A DNA stretch of 64,000 nt from Trichosphaerium sp. ATCC 40318 (taxonomy: Eukaryota > Discosea > Flabellinia > Trichosidae): contig JALMLS010000541.1 in assembly GCA_038496445.1 (NCBI GenBank), positions 124,001 to 188,000 of the forward strand. The letters run 5' to 3'. The notes under the pieces are model-generated. The model made no database searches. It was not told the origin of the DNA and saw only the letters and a list, made by a program, of their open reading frames with translations. Made by a program: the position numbers and the translations under genes. Below are positions 11,599-23,200 of this stretch, piece after piece. Position 1 is the stretch's first letter. Each line of letters opens with the position of its first letter.

Positions 11599-12070
11599 AT
11601 GCTACAAACATCGCTTGAAATACAAGATATCTTCTTATTAGGACCTGAGCAGCGTGGTTCTCGCTTTCTTTTCTTTATCTATTGCTATCATTACAGTTTT
11701 CTGACTGAAGTATTTAAAATGGGTTGTTCTCGTACGTGGGGAGTTGAAGACATACGTAAAGAAAAAAATGTAAGAAAAGTGGCTCCGAACAAAATAGCAC
11801 TTCTTCTATCACAGTACTTAGGTGGTACCAATGACTTAACACCGTATTTCTTCTTGAGCGTAGCCATCGTGTTACAATATAAATAGCTAGTACAGTAGTG
11901 CTTACATTCGCAGATGACAGATAACGAAACACGTGGGTTTTTTTTGGTGCTACTTGTACTAATATTCCGCACGTGTTTCTCTGGCTTGGCTACGCATAGC
12001 GCTATCGTGGCGGATACGTGTCAACACAATCACAGTCATTTTTTTTCTTACTTGAAAGTGTCTCACAATT
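11599..12070 (-). other. Spacer between the tandem paralogues
   Basis: No convincing gene. The part nearest 11599 is similar to the region upstream of the paralogue at 13403, as expected of a duplicated promoter. Two CACGTG motifs lie at about 11931 and 11970. Two overlapping open frames here have no recognisable motifs. Confidence 0.4.
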
Positions 12071-13402
12071 TTATTTATCAAACATCAAAGTTATGTTCCG
12101 TGGGGCACACTTTCGATATGCGCATATTGTTTGGCGAGGTAGATAGTCTGTAGAATAGGACTGTAGCTCATAAGGAATATTCATGATATAGTGCTCACAC
12201 TCTGTGCTACAGTTAATAACATGTGTATAGACAGTATCATTAAGCTCCCAGTGTTCTTCAGAAACCTTACACTTCCACAGGAAACCAGCAACGTAACTAA
12301 GGACTTCACCTACTCCCCAGAGTTTAATCTCCGCGAATTTTGCTTGGTCCCTTTTAAACCTAAAGAATAGAGTTAGCGATTAATACAACACTGAATTTGA
12401 AGTACTCTTGTTGGGCAGAATTAATAAGACACAATCGATGATGGCCATAGCCGTACTGACCACCAAAAATATCACCCCATATATCATGCCACCATAGTTC
12501 CTTTGGGGTTTCAGAAAGGCGCCATAAGTAACAAGCAAACACACAAGGAAGCTGTAGGCTCAAAGACCAAGCAAATTGGTAGTATCCTCCAAACCCTTAG
12601 TTGAAAACATGTAAGTAAATAAATCACTGTGTTTGTTTAGTGCGTACATGCCAGTAGCCAAAGATCTGCATTTGAACTGACAAACTCTTCTCCTTCAATG
12701 GCTTTCAATATATTTAATGGTAAAATAATTTTCTCCTGAAATTCAATGCATTGCTGTATTATTTGTCTGGTTGAGCCGAAGGCATTCTTTAGTACTTCTG
12801 TTGAAACTTTTGTGCTGTTGGATGATGAGTGACGAGAGAGAAAGAGAAAGTCATTAGTGTCATATGCATTTATAAGTGGAACAACTTGTTGATACAAATT
12901 TGGCCTCAGCTATGTCACATGTAAGTTGCTGAGATTGTCAAGAGACTATACCTTTTTCAGTGTTGCTGTAACGTAAAAATAATCATCAGAGATATTATCA
13001 TAAAAAATATCTACCGCCTCCTCACTATCATTTGTTGGTTTATGCATTTCATTTAAACACTTCAATACACTCTCAACTATCTCACCGTCTTCCATATGGT
13101 AGTGCATGGTTGGTTGTTTACCCTTAGTGACTTTGGCCAATTCACTAGTCTGTATTAAGCATACTTTAAGAACTACTTTGGTTGTACCCCATTGACCTCT
13201 TTACAATGCATTTTGAAGCTTGTACAGATGCTACAGGTTCAGTAGCATCTTCATGTGAGAAAATATAGATAGTTAAGAAGCACAGGTGTTCAATTTGTTT
13301 TAATACTTCTGTTGTCTTTTTTTCAGTAGTATACGCTGTTCCCAAATCTTTATTACTGGTTTTATCATTATTTTGTTGATTGTTGGTCTTTTGGTGTACC
13401 AT
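12071..13402 (-). CDS. Uncharacterised intracellular protein, intact member of a tandem pair
   Basis: Five exons (13188-13402, 12952-13144, 12648-12909, 12406-12595, 12071-12359) give about 382 residues with consistent phases; donors are GTACAAC, GTATAG, GTACGC and GTACTTC. The N-terminus is Asn/Gln/Lys-rich. Central blocks rich in Trp and aromatic residues (SNADLWLLA, VFACYLWRLSE, ELWWHDIWGDIFGG) and Cys-containing C-terminal segments (GFLWKCKVSE, NCSTECEHYIMNIPYEL) are shared with the copy at 10288-11598. The start is the ATG shared by both copies; upstream of it the two genes stay similar for more than 100 bp, so the duplication included the promoter. I do not recognise the family. Confidence 0.75.
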
Positions 13403-13709
13403 ATGCTACAAACAGCGCTTGAAATACAAGATATCTTCTTATTAGGACCTGAGCAGCATGTTTCCCGCTTTCTTTTCTTTATCTATTGCTACCATTACTG
13501 TTTTCTACCCAAAGCATTTAAAACTGGTTGTTTCGCACGTAGGGCGTTGAAGACATCAAGTAAAGATATAGCAAGCGGCTATCACTAGCAATACTGAAAA
13601 ATATCTTAGCCAAATAAGTGAATTAAATGAAACACTTTTCCAGAGCCCAAAAGTAGTCACACGCCCTGACCTGGTCTTAAACGTAGTCATAAACTAATCT
13701 TTATTCATT

Positions 13710-13755
13710 CATTCCCAGCCAAGTGATGGCAACTGACATTCCCAGCCAAGTGATG
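13710..13755. repeat. Two direct copies of a 19-bp sequence
   Basis: The 19-bp block cattcccagccaagtgatg occurs at 13710-13728 and 13737-13755, 27 bp apart, followed each time by a CAACTGA-like sequence. It lies in the gene-free stretch 13403-13980. The rest of that stretch is AT-rich and holds nothing else I recognise. Confidence 0.8.
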
Positions 13756-13980
13756 TTATGCAACTGACCGACTTTGCCGACTCAACTCATTAGTATCAAA
13801 CATCTAAATTACTACATTTTTTTCAGCTTGTCGTTTAGCACAAATTACGTATTTTCGACGTATTCTACTTTTGCCTACACTAGGAGGGCTGTTCAACTTT
13901 CTATTTTTCTACCTGACCTGGTGAATACATTTTGAAACAAAAACTAAATTTATTGTCTTTTTTATTATTTATCATTGGCT

Positions 13981-16006
13981 TTACAATATTGCCCAGATAG
14001 CAATAACAATGGTGGATAAACAAGCAATAAGTAAACTACTTCTACTATTACTTGTATTTTGTGTAGTAGGAGTAATAACTTGTGCAGTAGGACTAACAGT
14101 TGGAGTAGCGGCTTCAAAACTTACCTGAAATAGAACGTAAGAAAAAAAGCAGAAAAGTTCAAAATTGACTTCATGTCAAAGCGTACCACTTGTAGTGTTG
14201 GAATGTTTATCTCATTAGAGAGTACTGTAGTCGACTCAGAGCTTTCAACAAAAGTTATAACTTTTGCTGCATCTTGGGCTCCAAAAATGATGTCATAGAC
14301 AGTTTGTTGCTCAGTACTTTTCTTTACCATACGTTGAACAACAATAGGACGTTCAGTACTACCAGTTACTTTTTGCCAAGCAACAATAATATCTTCAATC
14401 TCAGATGTTGTAAGTGGACGTGACACAACAAACTCGATGGTGAGATTCATCGGAGCAGTAGGTGCTACTGTAGTTGTACCAACTTGAGTAGGTGACTCAG
14501 TAGGAGGAGCAGTCGTAGCTACAGAAGGAGGAGCAGTTGTTGGCGTGTTCGTAGGAGCTGCGGTAGTAGGTGTTTGAGTTGTAGGAGATAGTGTGCTAGG
14601 CGAAGTAGTCGTTGGTGCTTCAGTGGATGGAGCGGCTGTAGAAGGAGGCCTCGTTGTTGGTGGGTTGGTAGTTGGAGGCAGTGTTGTTGGTGGTAGAGTT
14701 GTAGGTGGTAGTGTAGTTGGTGGCAAAGTTGTTGGTGGCAGAGTTGTTGGCGGCAGAGTTGTTGGTGGCAAAGTAGTTGGCGGCAGAGTTGTTGGTGGCA
14801 GTGTAGTTGGTGGCAAAGTAGTTGGCGGCAGAGTTGTCGGTGGCAGTGTAGTTGGTGGCAAAGTTGTTGGTGGAGCCGTCGTCGGTGGTAAAGTAGTCGG
14901 TGGCAATGTGGTTGGCGGAAGTGTTGTAGGGGCAGGTGTTGGTGCTAGAGTTACAGGACCTCCTGTCATTAGAGATGGAACTACAGCAATACCCCAACTA
15001 CCACTTGAAAGTTGTCCCCAAATCTGAGCGGTATTCGATTGGAAAGATGTAAGACTTTGAACTCTTAGAGTTCCATCTGTTGCAAGGAGTAGTATTTGAG
15101 TTGCAGAGAGTGTTGTTGAACCTTTAAAAAAACATAAGATTTTCCAGAAGTGATAGATATTGTTGTGTACCGAAAGCATTTTCTAATACAGCAATGTTTG
15201 TGTTTGTGGAGAATTCGCAAAGATTTGTACTTGGGGAATACTTTAGTAGTCTACTGCCACTCTGTCCAGCATACATGACTCCAGATACCGTCTCTACTAT
15301 ATAGAGGTGTAAGACTTTATTTGTGTTGTTTGTCGATGTATGGGTGGTACGTACGTGTGAACGAAGCTGGAAATGTATTGCAAATTTCGGCACTTGCACA
15401 TGTAGAAACATTGAAAGTAGACAGTATTGTGCCTGCAGCGATAATATACTCACCATCTACGTCTGTTTCTGCTGCTCCAACAGCGACAGTACCACTACAA
15501 CTCTTTACCTAAACAAACGCAAATAAGCAAAAGGCTCAGAGCACTAAAGGAATCATGGCCAAACAATGAACATCGTTGTTGGTTTGTTTTTTTATGATTT
15601 TCTGGATTTGTAGAAAACACGCACATAAGAGCAGGTTTCAGGGTCTAGGACGTGTACTTTGCCTCCCAATTCAAAATAAATGACGTTGTCGCCCCAAGGC
15701 GCCATTGCGCCTGCATTTCTGGTGATCTGGGAGAACCGGCATGCTACAGTGCGTTAAAGGTAATTGGTGTGCGAGAAAAACAATTTAGAACGTACTTCTA
15801 ATGATTACAGAAGGACGAGTTAGGTTTCTTACGTGAATACCGTCTTCTTCTGTTGTTGCGTGTACCAAATAGTTACCATTGATTACAGCGAATGCTGGCG
15901 TACAACAGGCAATAATTACACATACTGCAACTATTAACGATGTATTGTTAGCTCCTTTCATATTTGAAGGTGTACGAAGTCCGAACTTGAAAGACGGAAA
16001 GTCCAT
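13981..16006 (-). CDS. Mucin-like, probably GPI-anchored cell-surface glycoprotein
   Basis: Six exons (15796-16006, 15625-15743, 15508-15355, 15171-15296, 14187-15121, 13981-14124) give about 562 residues. The N-terminus has a hydrophobic signal (SLIVAVCVIIACC, then TPAFA). About 240 residues follow in which short units (VIYFELGGKVHVLDP, GVMYAGQSGSRLLKYSP, ILLLATDGTLRVQSL) look like blades of a beta-propeller. Next comes a stalk of about 18 near-perfect TLPPT units and less regular Thr/Pro/Ala sequence, a likely O-glycosylated rod. A short globular segment (FVVSRPLTTSEIEDIIVAW) precedes the last exon, which ends in a small-residue region plus a hydrophobic tail (SLLIACLSTIVIAIWAIL), typical of GPI attachment, though a plain membrane anchor is possible. 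Adhesion or cell-coat role inferred. Confidence 0.8.
14660..14935 (-). repeat. 15-bp tandem repeat coding the Thr-Leu-Pro-Pro-Thr stalk
   Basis: About eighteen copies of a 15-base unit encode TLPPT inside exon 5 of the mucin-like gene. Synonymous changes between units show that the repeats are not all recent, but the array is likely length-variable between strains. The other strand has a long open frame of Val/Gly repeats that is only a shadow. Confidence 0.9.
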
Positions 16007-16757
16007 ATTTGTAAACTTTGGTTTGGTTGTTGCAAACTGTTAAGTGAAAAACACAAACTGCACCCGATAACCCAAAACTTCAGAAAAAAGTTGCCATACT
16101 ATGTACCAAATTGAATAAATAAGAATACACTCGCTTTGAGGGCGCAAGGCGACGGTATTGCAGTACTTTTCTTGTTGTGCTATCGAATGCAATTAAAACG
16201 TTTGCAACATGTTTTGTACGGGCTTTACAGGCGTAGGAGTATTGAATGTGACTATTTGTTTGGTTTGTAGGCACAGAGACTAAAAGTAAACGAGTTTTCT
16301 TTGTGGTGTTATTGCTGAAATAAATGAATGAGAAGGATTCTCGTTTAACACATGCGCGCTTGAGAATCCAGTTATAATTTTGAATAGGTTATACATGTGA
16401 ATTGTAAGTTCTTTCCTGGTTAGAGATATGATCAACGATTACAAGCTCTACCATCAAACTCAAGACAACAATAATGTTATTTTTATAACAAAGAAAAAAG
16501 ACAATCGTTCATATAGAAGTCGAATAAACTGGCATTTAGTTTCGTTGACAAGTTCGTCTAGAAAATTAACCTTGATTTTGGGTGTCTGCAGAATTTGGTA
16601 GGATAACACTTTTCATATCAATTGCTTTAAACCGGCATCAGCTGCGAGCTATACAACCCGCTGGATATGACATTATTGTACTAGGTGTTTAAACCAGAAT
16701 TGCGGTTGACGTGGCACTTTTCAAAAGCATTCGAAAAATTCAATCAAAACTTGATAA
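16007..16757. other. Intergenic region between divergent genes
   Basis: Holds the promoters of the mucin-like gene (minus) and the RING gene (plus). Only short open frames without motifs are present; I see no RNA gene or repeat. Confidence 0.4.
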
Positions 16758-17883
16758 ATGGGCGTAAGCGCGCATGCTTTAGCATTTTTGCTTCAATGCT
16801 ACTTCATTAGCTTCTTTAATCTTATAGAACCTTCATGGCTATTATCAGTAGTATGTATAGGCGTATTGAACATAATAAGAGTAGTAAGGGCACAGGTACG
16901 CGCAATTTCACTTCAAATTCCACCTATTTATTTAAATCGATCACGGACTGGCTTTTACGATAGTAAAACAATTCCTTGGCGGCGTTTAAACGTCCAAAAA
17001 AAAACAACAACAATTAAACGAACTTTGTTTAGGGATTTGGTGTTCACCTTTTAAACTCCATTTGCTGGCTCGCCATTGGTACGAAATAGTTATTTTTTTC
17101 AAAACAAAGCACGGCCAAGTTACTAACGATTTTGTTTATTACAGCGGTAAATACCTTAGCAGTGATCTATAGTAGTAGTGCAGCTATGAGCACTAACATT
17201 TACTTCCTATTGGGTACAATAAACCGATTTTTTTGTGTTTCTTTTTTTTTGTAAAGAGGTGATGTTTTAACCACGTGCCTTGCAGGTTTTTGGTGCTGGA
17301 TGTTATCTAGAAATAATGGAAAAGCGCGCAAAGAGATGGAGACTATCTCACGTCGACAAGAAAAGGAAGAATTAGAGCAATTAAAGATTTCTCTTCAAAA
17401 TGAAAAAAATAACGTTAAAAAGCTTCAAATAAAAGAACGAAGAGTGAGACACTTGGAGGGCTATGATTTGGATGAATTAAAGTGGAATAATCTTGAAGAA
17501 TTAGATGAGACTCTAGCACGTGCACTACAGAACGTCAGAGATCACAAGGTAAAAAGAAACAGCCTACGTCGTTTTTAGACTCTAAAAAAAGCTGTAACAA
17601 TTTATTGTTATTTTTAGTTTGTAGTCACCTAACTTTTCTTCGTTTTAGGTTAGCGTTATGAATACACAAATAAAAAGAGAACTTATGGAATGTGTTGTAT
17701 GTTTCGATGAAGCTATAACTACATTATTACAACCTTGTAACCACTTGTGTCTATGCGCTGGATGCGCTAGTAGGTATGTCAAAATCATGTGTTTTCGGAA
17801 CTAATTTACAATGCAGAGTTGAAAAGTGTCCAATGTGTAATGGACCTATTGAAGCTAGGACAGCAGTTTTCTTTGCAAAGTAA
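16758..17883 (+). CDS. Membrane-anchored RING finger E3 ubiquitin ligase
   Basis: Six exons: 16758-16895, 17033-17078, 17145-17213, 17286-17548, 17649-17773, 17817-17883, about 235 residues. The first three exons encode two to three hydrophobic segments (AFLLQCYFISFFNLI, WLLSVVCIGVLNII, VNTLAVIYSSSAAM...FLLG), so the protein is a multi-pass membrane protein. Exon 4 is a charged coiled coil (RRQEKEELEQLKISLQNEK). The C-terminus is a RING-HC finger: ECVVCFDEA, then QPCNHLCLCAGCASR, then KCPMCNGPIEA, with the expected C-x2-C, C-x-H-x3-C-x2-C and C-x2-C spacing. This architecture resembles organelle or endomembrane E3 ligases with a C-terminal RING. The target is unknown. Confidence 0.88.
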
Positions 17884-18148
17884 AACATTACATACGTAAC
17901 CTTGAAAACAAAATGTTTATTTGGCTCTAGCTGGCACTCATGTAATCTAAAATGTACTAAAAAAAGATGTAGTTTGGTAAATTAGTCTCGTTGCTTGCAG
18001 CTTGAAAAGTTTTCCATTAAAAAATTTTAAAAGCAAGACAACACGTGTTCACTAGGTAGCGAATGTGCTGTTGACCATACACTTTCGCAAACAATGTAGA
18101 ATTTTGTGGATAAAGTACTAGATAATTTTGTTCTGTTGTAAAATTGTT

Positions 18149-19147
18149 TTATTGCTTCTTTGTTTTTTTTGGTTTCTTCAAGTATTGTTGGATGAAAAAA
18201 TTTGCAAACATCGCAAGGTACACAAGATACCAAAAAGTGGAGTACATCAAAGGTCCAATATCAGTGTCACATTGGAAAGCACCATGTACATAGTATCCAT
18301 ACCAATGAAGTAAACAGTATCCGATAAAGAACAAGAACTGAATAATTTGTCCTGTAGTCAAGAAAATTCTGACAAATCTCAAGTATTTTGGTTGCCAGTA
18401 GTATGCGTACATGAAAAAGTGAATTATGCAGTTAAGAACACCGCCAACAAGGTCAGCACCAACATAACCGTAGAATACAGCGCCTACAACTGAAACAGTG
18501 GACGAGTGATGGAGTTGGTGCAACCAGATGACATTTTTCTTTTTAGCGATCAGAAAAAAGGTGTCAGCCATCTCCCACATCTATAATAGTGATTAATAGC
18601 GACGTAAGGGAGAATAATTGGTTACAAAACTCGTAAAAATTAAAAAACAAAAGAGAAAATTCTGTGTATTTTTTTAAAGTCTCTTAAACGCTTCTTGGGC
18701 GTGTTGTAGTACCTTTGATAGATAGAAGAGATACATTAAGAAGGCAAAATTTTTAGAGCGAAATGGGTTGCAGTGGAAAGTGTGGTGAGACGCAAATCGA
18801 CCGTCAATATATGCTTGGTACGTGAATGCGACTGCCATGGCACCGGAAAAGAGTGACATGAGTACGTTGTGAATGTCAATTATCCATTTTAGTCCTTGCA
18901 TTGGCTTTCGGTCCTTCATGTACTGTGTGAAGAGGTAACAAGCAATATTGTACCCTTGGGAACTGTCAGTTTTGAACTTTTTCGCAAACGCAAAAACGTA
19001 GAGTTACCAAAAAGCCAAACTTTAAAACCTAGCGTGCGTACCAACTGCCTGCATAATGAAGACCTGAAAGTTAATACCAGGATAAAGATCTCGGGCTTCT
19101 GTCATATGGTTTACCGCCATGTCGGTGGTGCCGTTAATGGTTGCCAT
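18149..19147 (-). CDS. ELO-family very-long-chain fatty acid elongase
   Basis: Condenses malonyl-CoA with acyl-CoA in the ER. Three exons (19042-19147, 18713-18954, 18149-18580) give about 259 residues. Visible are QYMKDRKPM, the membrane-embedded segment WIIDIHNVLMSLFSGAMAVAF, FYLSKMWEMADTFFLI across the second splice (ELO signature YxxKxxExxDT-like), the histidine box HQLHH in IWLHQLHHSSTV, and YCLLHWYGYYVHG. The C-terminus is Lys-rich (YLKKPKKTKKQ), a dilysine-type ER retrieval signal. The box type and length suggest the polyunsaturated or general elongase branch; substrate chain length cannot be told. Acceptor AAG at the first intron and donor GTACTAC at the second are forced by frame. 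Confidence 0.93.
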
Positions 19148-19204
19148 GATGCGCTTGTTGTCAACTCTTGCACACTAGTACAGTTAAGTGCGGAACGATT
19201 TTGT

Positions 19205-19405
19205 TTAGGAAACTGACGAATTCGGCTCTCTTGCGTACTCAACGCGCTCATTAAAGCGTACTGAGGAGCTAATATAGTAAGTTGCCAAGTTTGTAGTTAT
19301 TCCGTCAAAAAAGCGCGTATTATCTGTATTCCATGTAAAGGGAACCCGCATCAGAAAGGTCTTCTCTGTTAAGTCTGGCCTATTACTTTTGGGAACAATA
19401 TTCAA
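19205..19405 (-). CDS. Possible small protein or 5' exon, doubtful
   Basis: An open frame of 66 codons just upstream of the elongase (contains MRVPFTWNTDNTRFF and RVEYAREPN). Composition is protein-like, but there is no homology I recognise and no clear splice to the elongase. It may be chance. Confidence 0.25.
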   Translation of the reverse strand: MNIVPKSNRPDLTEKTFLMRVPFTWNTDNTRFFDGITTNLATYYISSSVRFNERVEYAREPNSSVS

Positions 19406-19529
19406 CAGAGTTACAAGTCAAAACAATGGCAGTACGAAACAAGAAATGATATGCCTACGCGTAGGGCTATCGCCTTAGACACGAATTCATTGGAACTTCC
19501 AAGTATTTTTTATCTTGAGCAGCTTTTGG

Positions 19530-20045
19530 TTATGCGTCCATTAGTACTTGAATACAGGTAGGTGAAGCTCTTTTTAAGCAGTAACAAGTAGAGTTTATGT
19601 CATTGTCCTCCGCAAATTTGAACATTTGCTCACAAAACTGTGACAGATTCATTTCTTCTCCTTCCTTGCCAATCGTACCCGCGTGAAGAGGCTTTTCTTT
19701 GCCAACACAGCCCTCATAATCGTCTTCTTCTTTTTCTGGGTCAAACTCTAGGTAATGAAGATCTATTGTTCCTACTGCCACAAGCGTATCCATGTATACC
19801 TCTTCTCCTGTTTTGAAGCTGTCAATAACCGTTTCGTAGAACTCGTCTTTCCATTCGTCAACATCCATAATTGTTGGTGCTACATCCCAAAAATTGTATC
19901 TAATGGCTCTATCCATATTTGTTATTGCTGTTTTACCTTTAGCGCTACATTTTTGCTTCTTTTTAGGTTCCTCTTTCTCTGCTTTGGGTCTCTTTCGCTT
20001 AGGTGGCATGGCTGTATTTGTAAGTGTCGTGATTTTCGTGAACAT
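19530..20045 (-). CDS. Acidic protein with basic N-terminus, unknown function
   Basis: A single open frame of up to 171 residues; a second in-frame ATG at 20009 (MPPKRKRPK) may be the true start. The N-terminal 30 residues are Lys/Arg/Pro-rich with a clear nuclear-localisation look (KRKRPK, EPKKKQK). The rest is acidic and aromatic (YNFWDVAPTIMDVDEWKDEFY, LHYLEFDPEKEEDDYEG) and ends in a Cys-containing helix (EDNDINSTCYCLKRAS). No domain recognised. No intron is needed. A nuclear role is inferred from the basic patch alone. Confidence 0.55.
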   Translation of the reverse strand: MFTKITTLTNTAMPPKRKRPKAEKEEPKKKQKCSAKGKTAITNMDRAIRYNFWDVAPTIMDVDEWKDEFYETVIDSFKTGEEVYMDTLVAVGTIDLHYLEFDPEKEEDDYEGCVGKEKPLHAGTIGKEGEEMNLSQFCEQMFKFAEDNDINSTCYCLKRASPTCIQVLMDA

Positions 20046-20265
20046 TGTTCGGTCAACTGTGAAGAATAGTCACAGCTCTAACTTCGTAACGCCTCGGCCT
20101 GCGATTTCCATATTCTACACTGTACTGTACTTTTTAAGCCATGCAAAGGTTACTGTCGACCAAGGCCGTAAGTTGTGTATTCAATCAAAAGTCAATCAAC
20201 TTTTTTGAAGTCATACGCGGTAAATCTCTATTAATAAGGCCTGGTATTAATTATTATACTCCGTA

Positions 20266-23200
20266 ATGCGCTCTTCTTTAAACTCGACAATAAGTTTGTC
20301 GCTCTTCTGCTTGGTGCTCTTCTTCACTCAAACAGTTGAAGGACATAGGAATATAACGATCCGTGCGTTTATAATTCGCGTAGAACTTATTTGATCTGTT
20401 TTCTTGTTCATTTTCGGATTTCGTTTTTGGATTTTGTTTCTCTGCCTGCTAGCCCGTATTGGGTTAGAAATAATTAACGTACTGCTTATTAGAATATATT
20501 GGTGCTTGGGGCTCTTCACCTATAACATTACAATTGGTTGCTCAACTTCGGTACGATGGACTTCCTTTGGCTAAAACTTGGCCAAAACACGTGATTTCTA
20601 GAAAATACTCCGGATATTAACAATCCCCGTAGCAACCTTTTTGACTATCTTGAGGAATGGTCAAGTCTACCGGAGAATCTGTTAACTATAAATGGCGAGA
20701 AACTTGGATTTAAACTTACGTAAATAATGTTCCAGTTTTTGTTTTTTAGTTTACTAGAATTCTCTCTTTTACTTTTTTTACTCAACACAATTTGTTATTG
20801 GATTGAACCTGTTTTAGGTTTGATAACAGTGAATTTAACGAATCAAGGGCTATCGAATTACTAACAAGTGGCATCAGTGATCCTTCGATTTCTTTTCATC
20901 TTGCATACTTAGTGTCACTTCCAGTCAGAGCGTTGCAGTTCATGGAAGAACAACAGAGATTTTTGAGTACGTCTAAACAAATACGGACTCTTGTTGTTGA
21001 AGTGCTAAAATTACACAGTGCTGGCTAGCAGTATTAGTAGAGAAGTAACAAAAAACCTTAAATACACATTAAGTGTTGGACTTGCTGAAGAACGTACTTT
21101 TATTGATGCACTTCCTGATTTACGTGTTGCTGGAGCCAAGAGTGTTGTACTTATCTATGACATTGGACTTAGTGGATTACCAAGAACTGCGTGCGTTAAC
21201 GTTAACATATGTGTTAAAAAAGCACATGTTTCTAAACTATCACGTGATAGTGTATGTTTTAAGTTTCATGAAGGTGCGCGGACCAACAACTAAGGGATGA
21301 ATTGATGCTACAAGGATTCAAAATCAAAGCCGATATCGTTGTTGAAGGTACGGACTATCATTTGAATTGTCGTATTAATGTTGTTGCAGCACCTGATTCA
21401 GGAGGGTTGTCGCACCTATGGGACCCTTATACAACTTTTTCTGAACGTCGCATTGCGAATTATACAGCATCAGCACACATAGCAAGAGAACATGATGCTG
21501 ACGCATGGTGAGTGTACATAAAAGCACAGTTTTTTAAGATTCACATGTCCGTACTTTTGTACTTAATTGTACACTCTTAGGTTTTTCTGTACACAAGCCT
21601 TAGATGTCATTGGAGCATTTATGAATACGTTAAGAGAGGTTGATTATACACCTCGATATGCTGGTTTCGCTTATAAATTTCATGATTTTTCGTTCGTTGA
21701 TAATGACTTGTGGCAGTATGTCAGTGTTATGAATTTTGTACGCAACCTTTCGTTTGAATCTGTAGCTAAAAAAATATTAACTTTTAAATTTTGTTTGCAT
21801 TTTGTACGGCTCAGAGTCATAGGAAATTAGTTTTGTATTTTTTAACTACTTTCTCATTAGGTGTCACCTTACATGAGGTACCCAACTGTTCCGGAGTTTG
21901 GCAACTTCCAAGATTTCAATGGTGAGTTTTCAAAGACAAACGATGGTGCTGATACAAGAAATATTGAGTCTATAGCTTCTTTCGTTACATTTCGAAGAGC
22001 AGTACAAGATGTTGTAGCAGAATATGGTGATAGAATAATAGTAAGTCTTGGTCTTTCTCGCGTTTTCCTTTATTAATCCTCCTTCTCATCATCAAGGTAA
22101 ACGATGATTCTGCCCTTGAGCTTGTTAGCAAGTTCAATGTTTCGAATGGTTGTCCTATTGAGGAGGACACAGTACGTTATGTCTTTTTTCTATTTGTTTT
22201 TAGACAAGTTTGCAACTTTGATCCTAATTTTCCATTCCCTAGCTCCACGATGTTATACGTGAAACCATATTCCGTTTAAAGCTTGACACAATTGGTGGAA
22301 GATATTCGTGGGATGTCGATGGAGCACAGCAAAGGTAGTTTTAGGTCTTTTTATGAAGCGGTAATGTTAACGAAAAAATTACTAGAGATTGGCTTCATAC
22401 TCAAATGCAACAACAAAAAGGCGACTTTGTAATAATTGGTAAGTCACCTACTAACTAAACACCTCATTAACTTATTTAGGGCCTCCTGCAACGAAGAGTG
22501 ACGATTTGATTTATCCAATACCGAAATGGCATGAAAGAGTATTTGACCCTAAATACGGTACTAGTACTTGCTTCTGAGCCTGTGTAATATTTACAATGAT
22601 TCAAAGGTCACTGGACAGAAGTATTTGTGACGATTATAGCAATCTTGTTCTTTGTTATTAGTATCTTCTGGGGAGTATTCTTGATCTTTAGTTTGCACGA
22701 TGCAAAAGTAAAAGTACGTCAAACCTTTCTTCTTTTTTTCTTGTATTCAAGTGAAGATTCTTATTGCTTACAATTAGGCGTCATCACCCTTGTTCATGGG
22801 TATCATGCTCATAGGAAGCATGATACTGTATGTTTCAGTTTTTACAATGCTACCCAATGTGGTGAGCACGTGGACTTGCGTAGCATCGATATGGATAGTT
22901 GACCTTGGATTCGTTCTTCTCTTTGGGTACTGTATCACGTTTTTTGCTCTAATCACTGACACGGTTTTCTACCAAGCCCTTTACTTGGTAAAACTCTTCG
23001 TATTGATAGACTATACCGCATAAAGACAACAGAGATACTAAGAATCAGTGATAAAGTAGTTTTACTTTGGGTTGGTATCCTTGTTGGTTGCCACATCATA
23101 CTACTCACCTTGATGGTTCAGCTTAGGCTTTTCAATTTTGTTTACAGCACGTGGTATTTAGCTTACAACTTAAAATTTAGACTGTTGTTGGAAGCTACAA

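Noticed and set aside
11569-11972. Overlapping open frames on both strands between the paralogues
   Set aside because: No motifs, not conserved between the two promoter copies; likely duplicated promoter DNA.
14013-14123. Small plus-strand hydrophobic open frame
   Set aside because: It is antisense to the GPI-signal exon of the mucin-like gene; the hydrophobicity is complementary.
14656-14940. CRISPR-like regular repeats
   Set aside because: The 15-bp units are contiguous, coding and without spacers, inside a eukaryotic gene.
14593-15027. Plus-strand open frame of Val/Gly repeats
   Set aside because: It is the exact antisense of the TLPPT stalk repeat; composition follows from the repeat.
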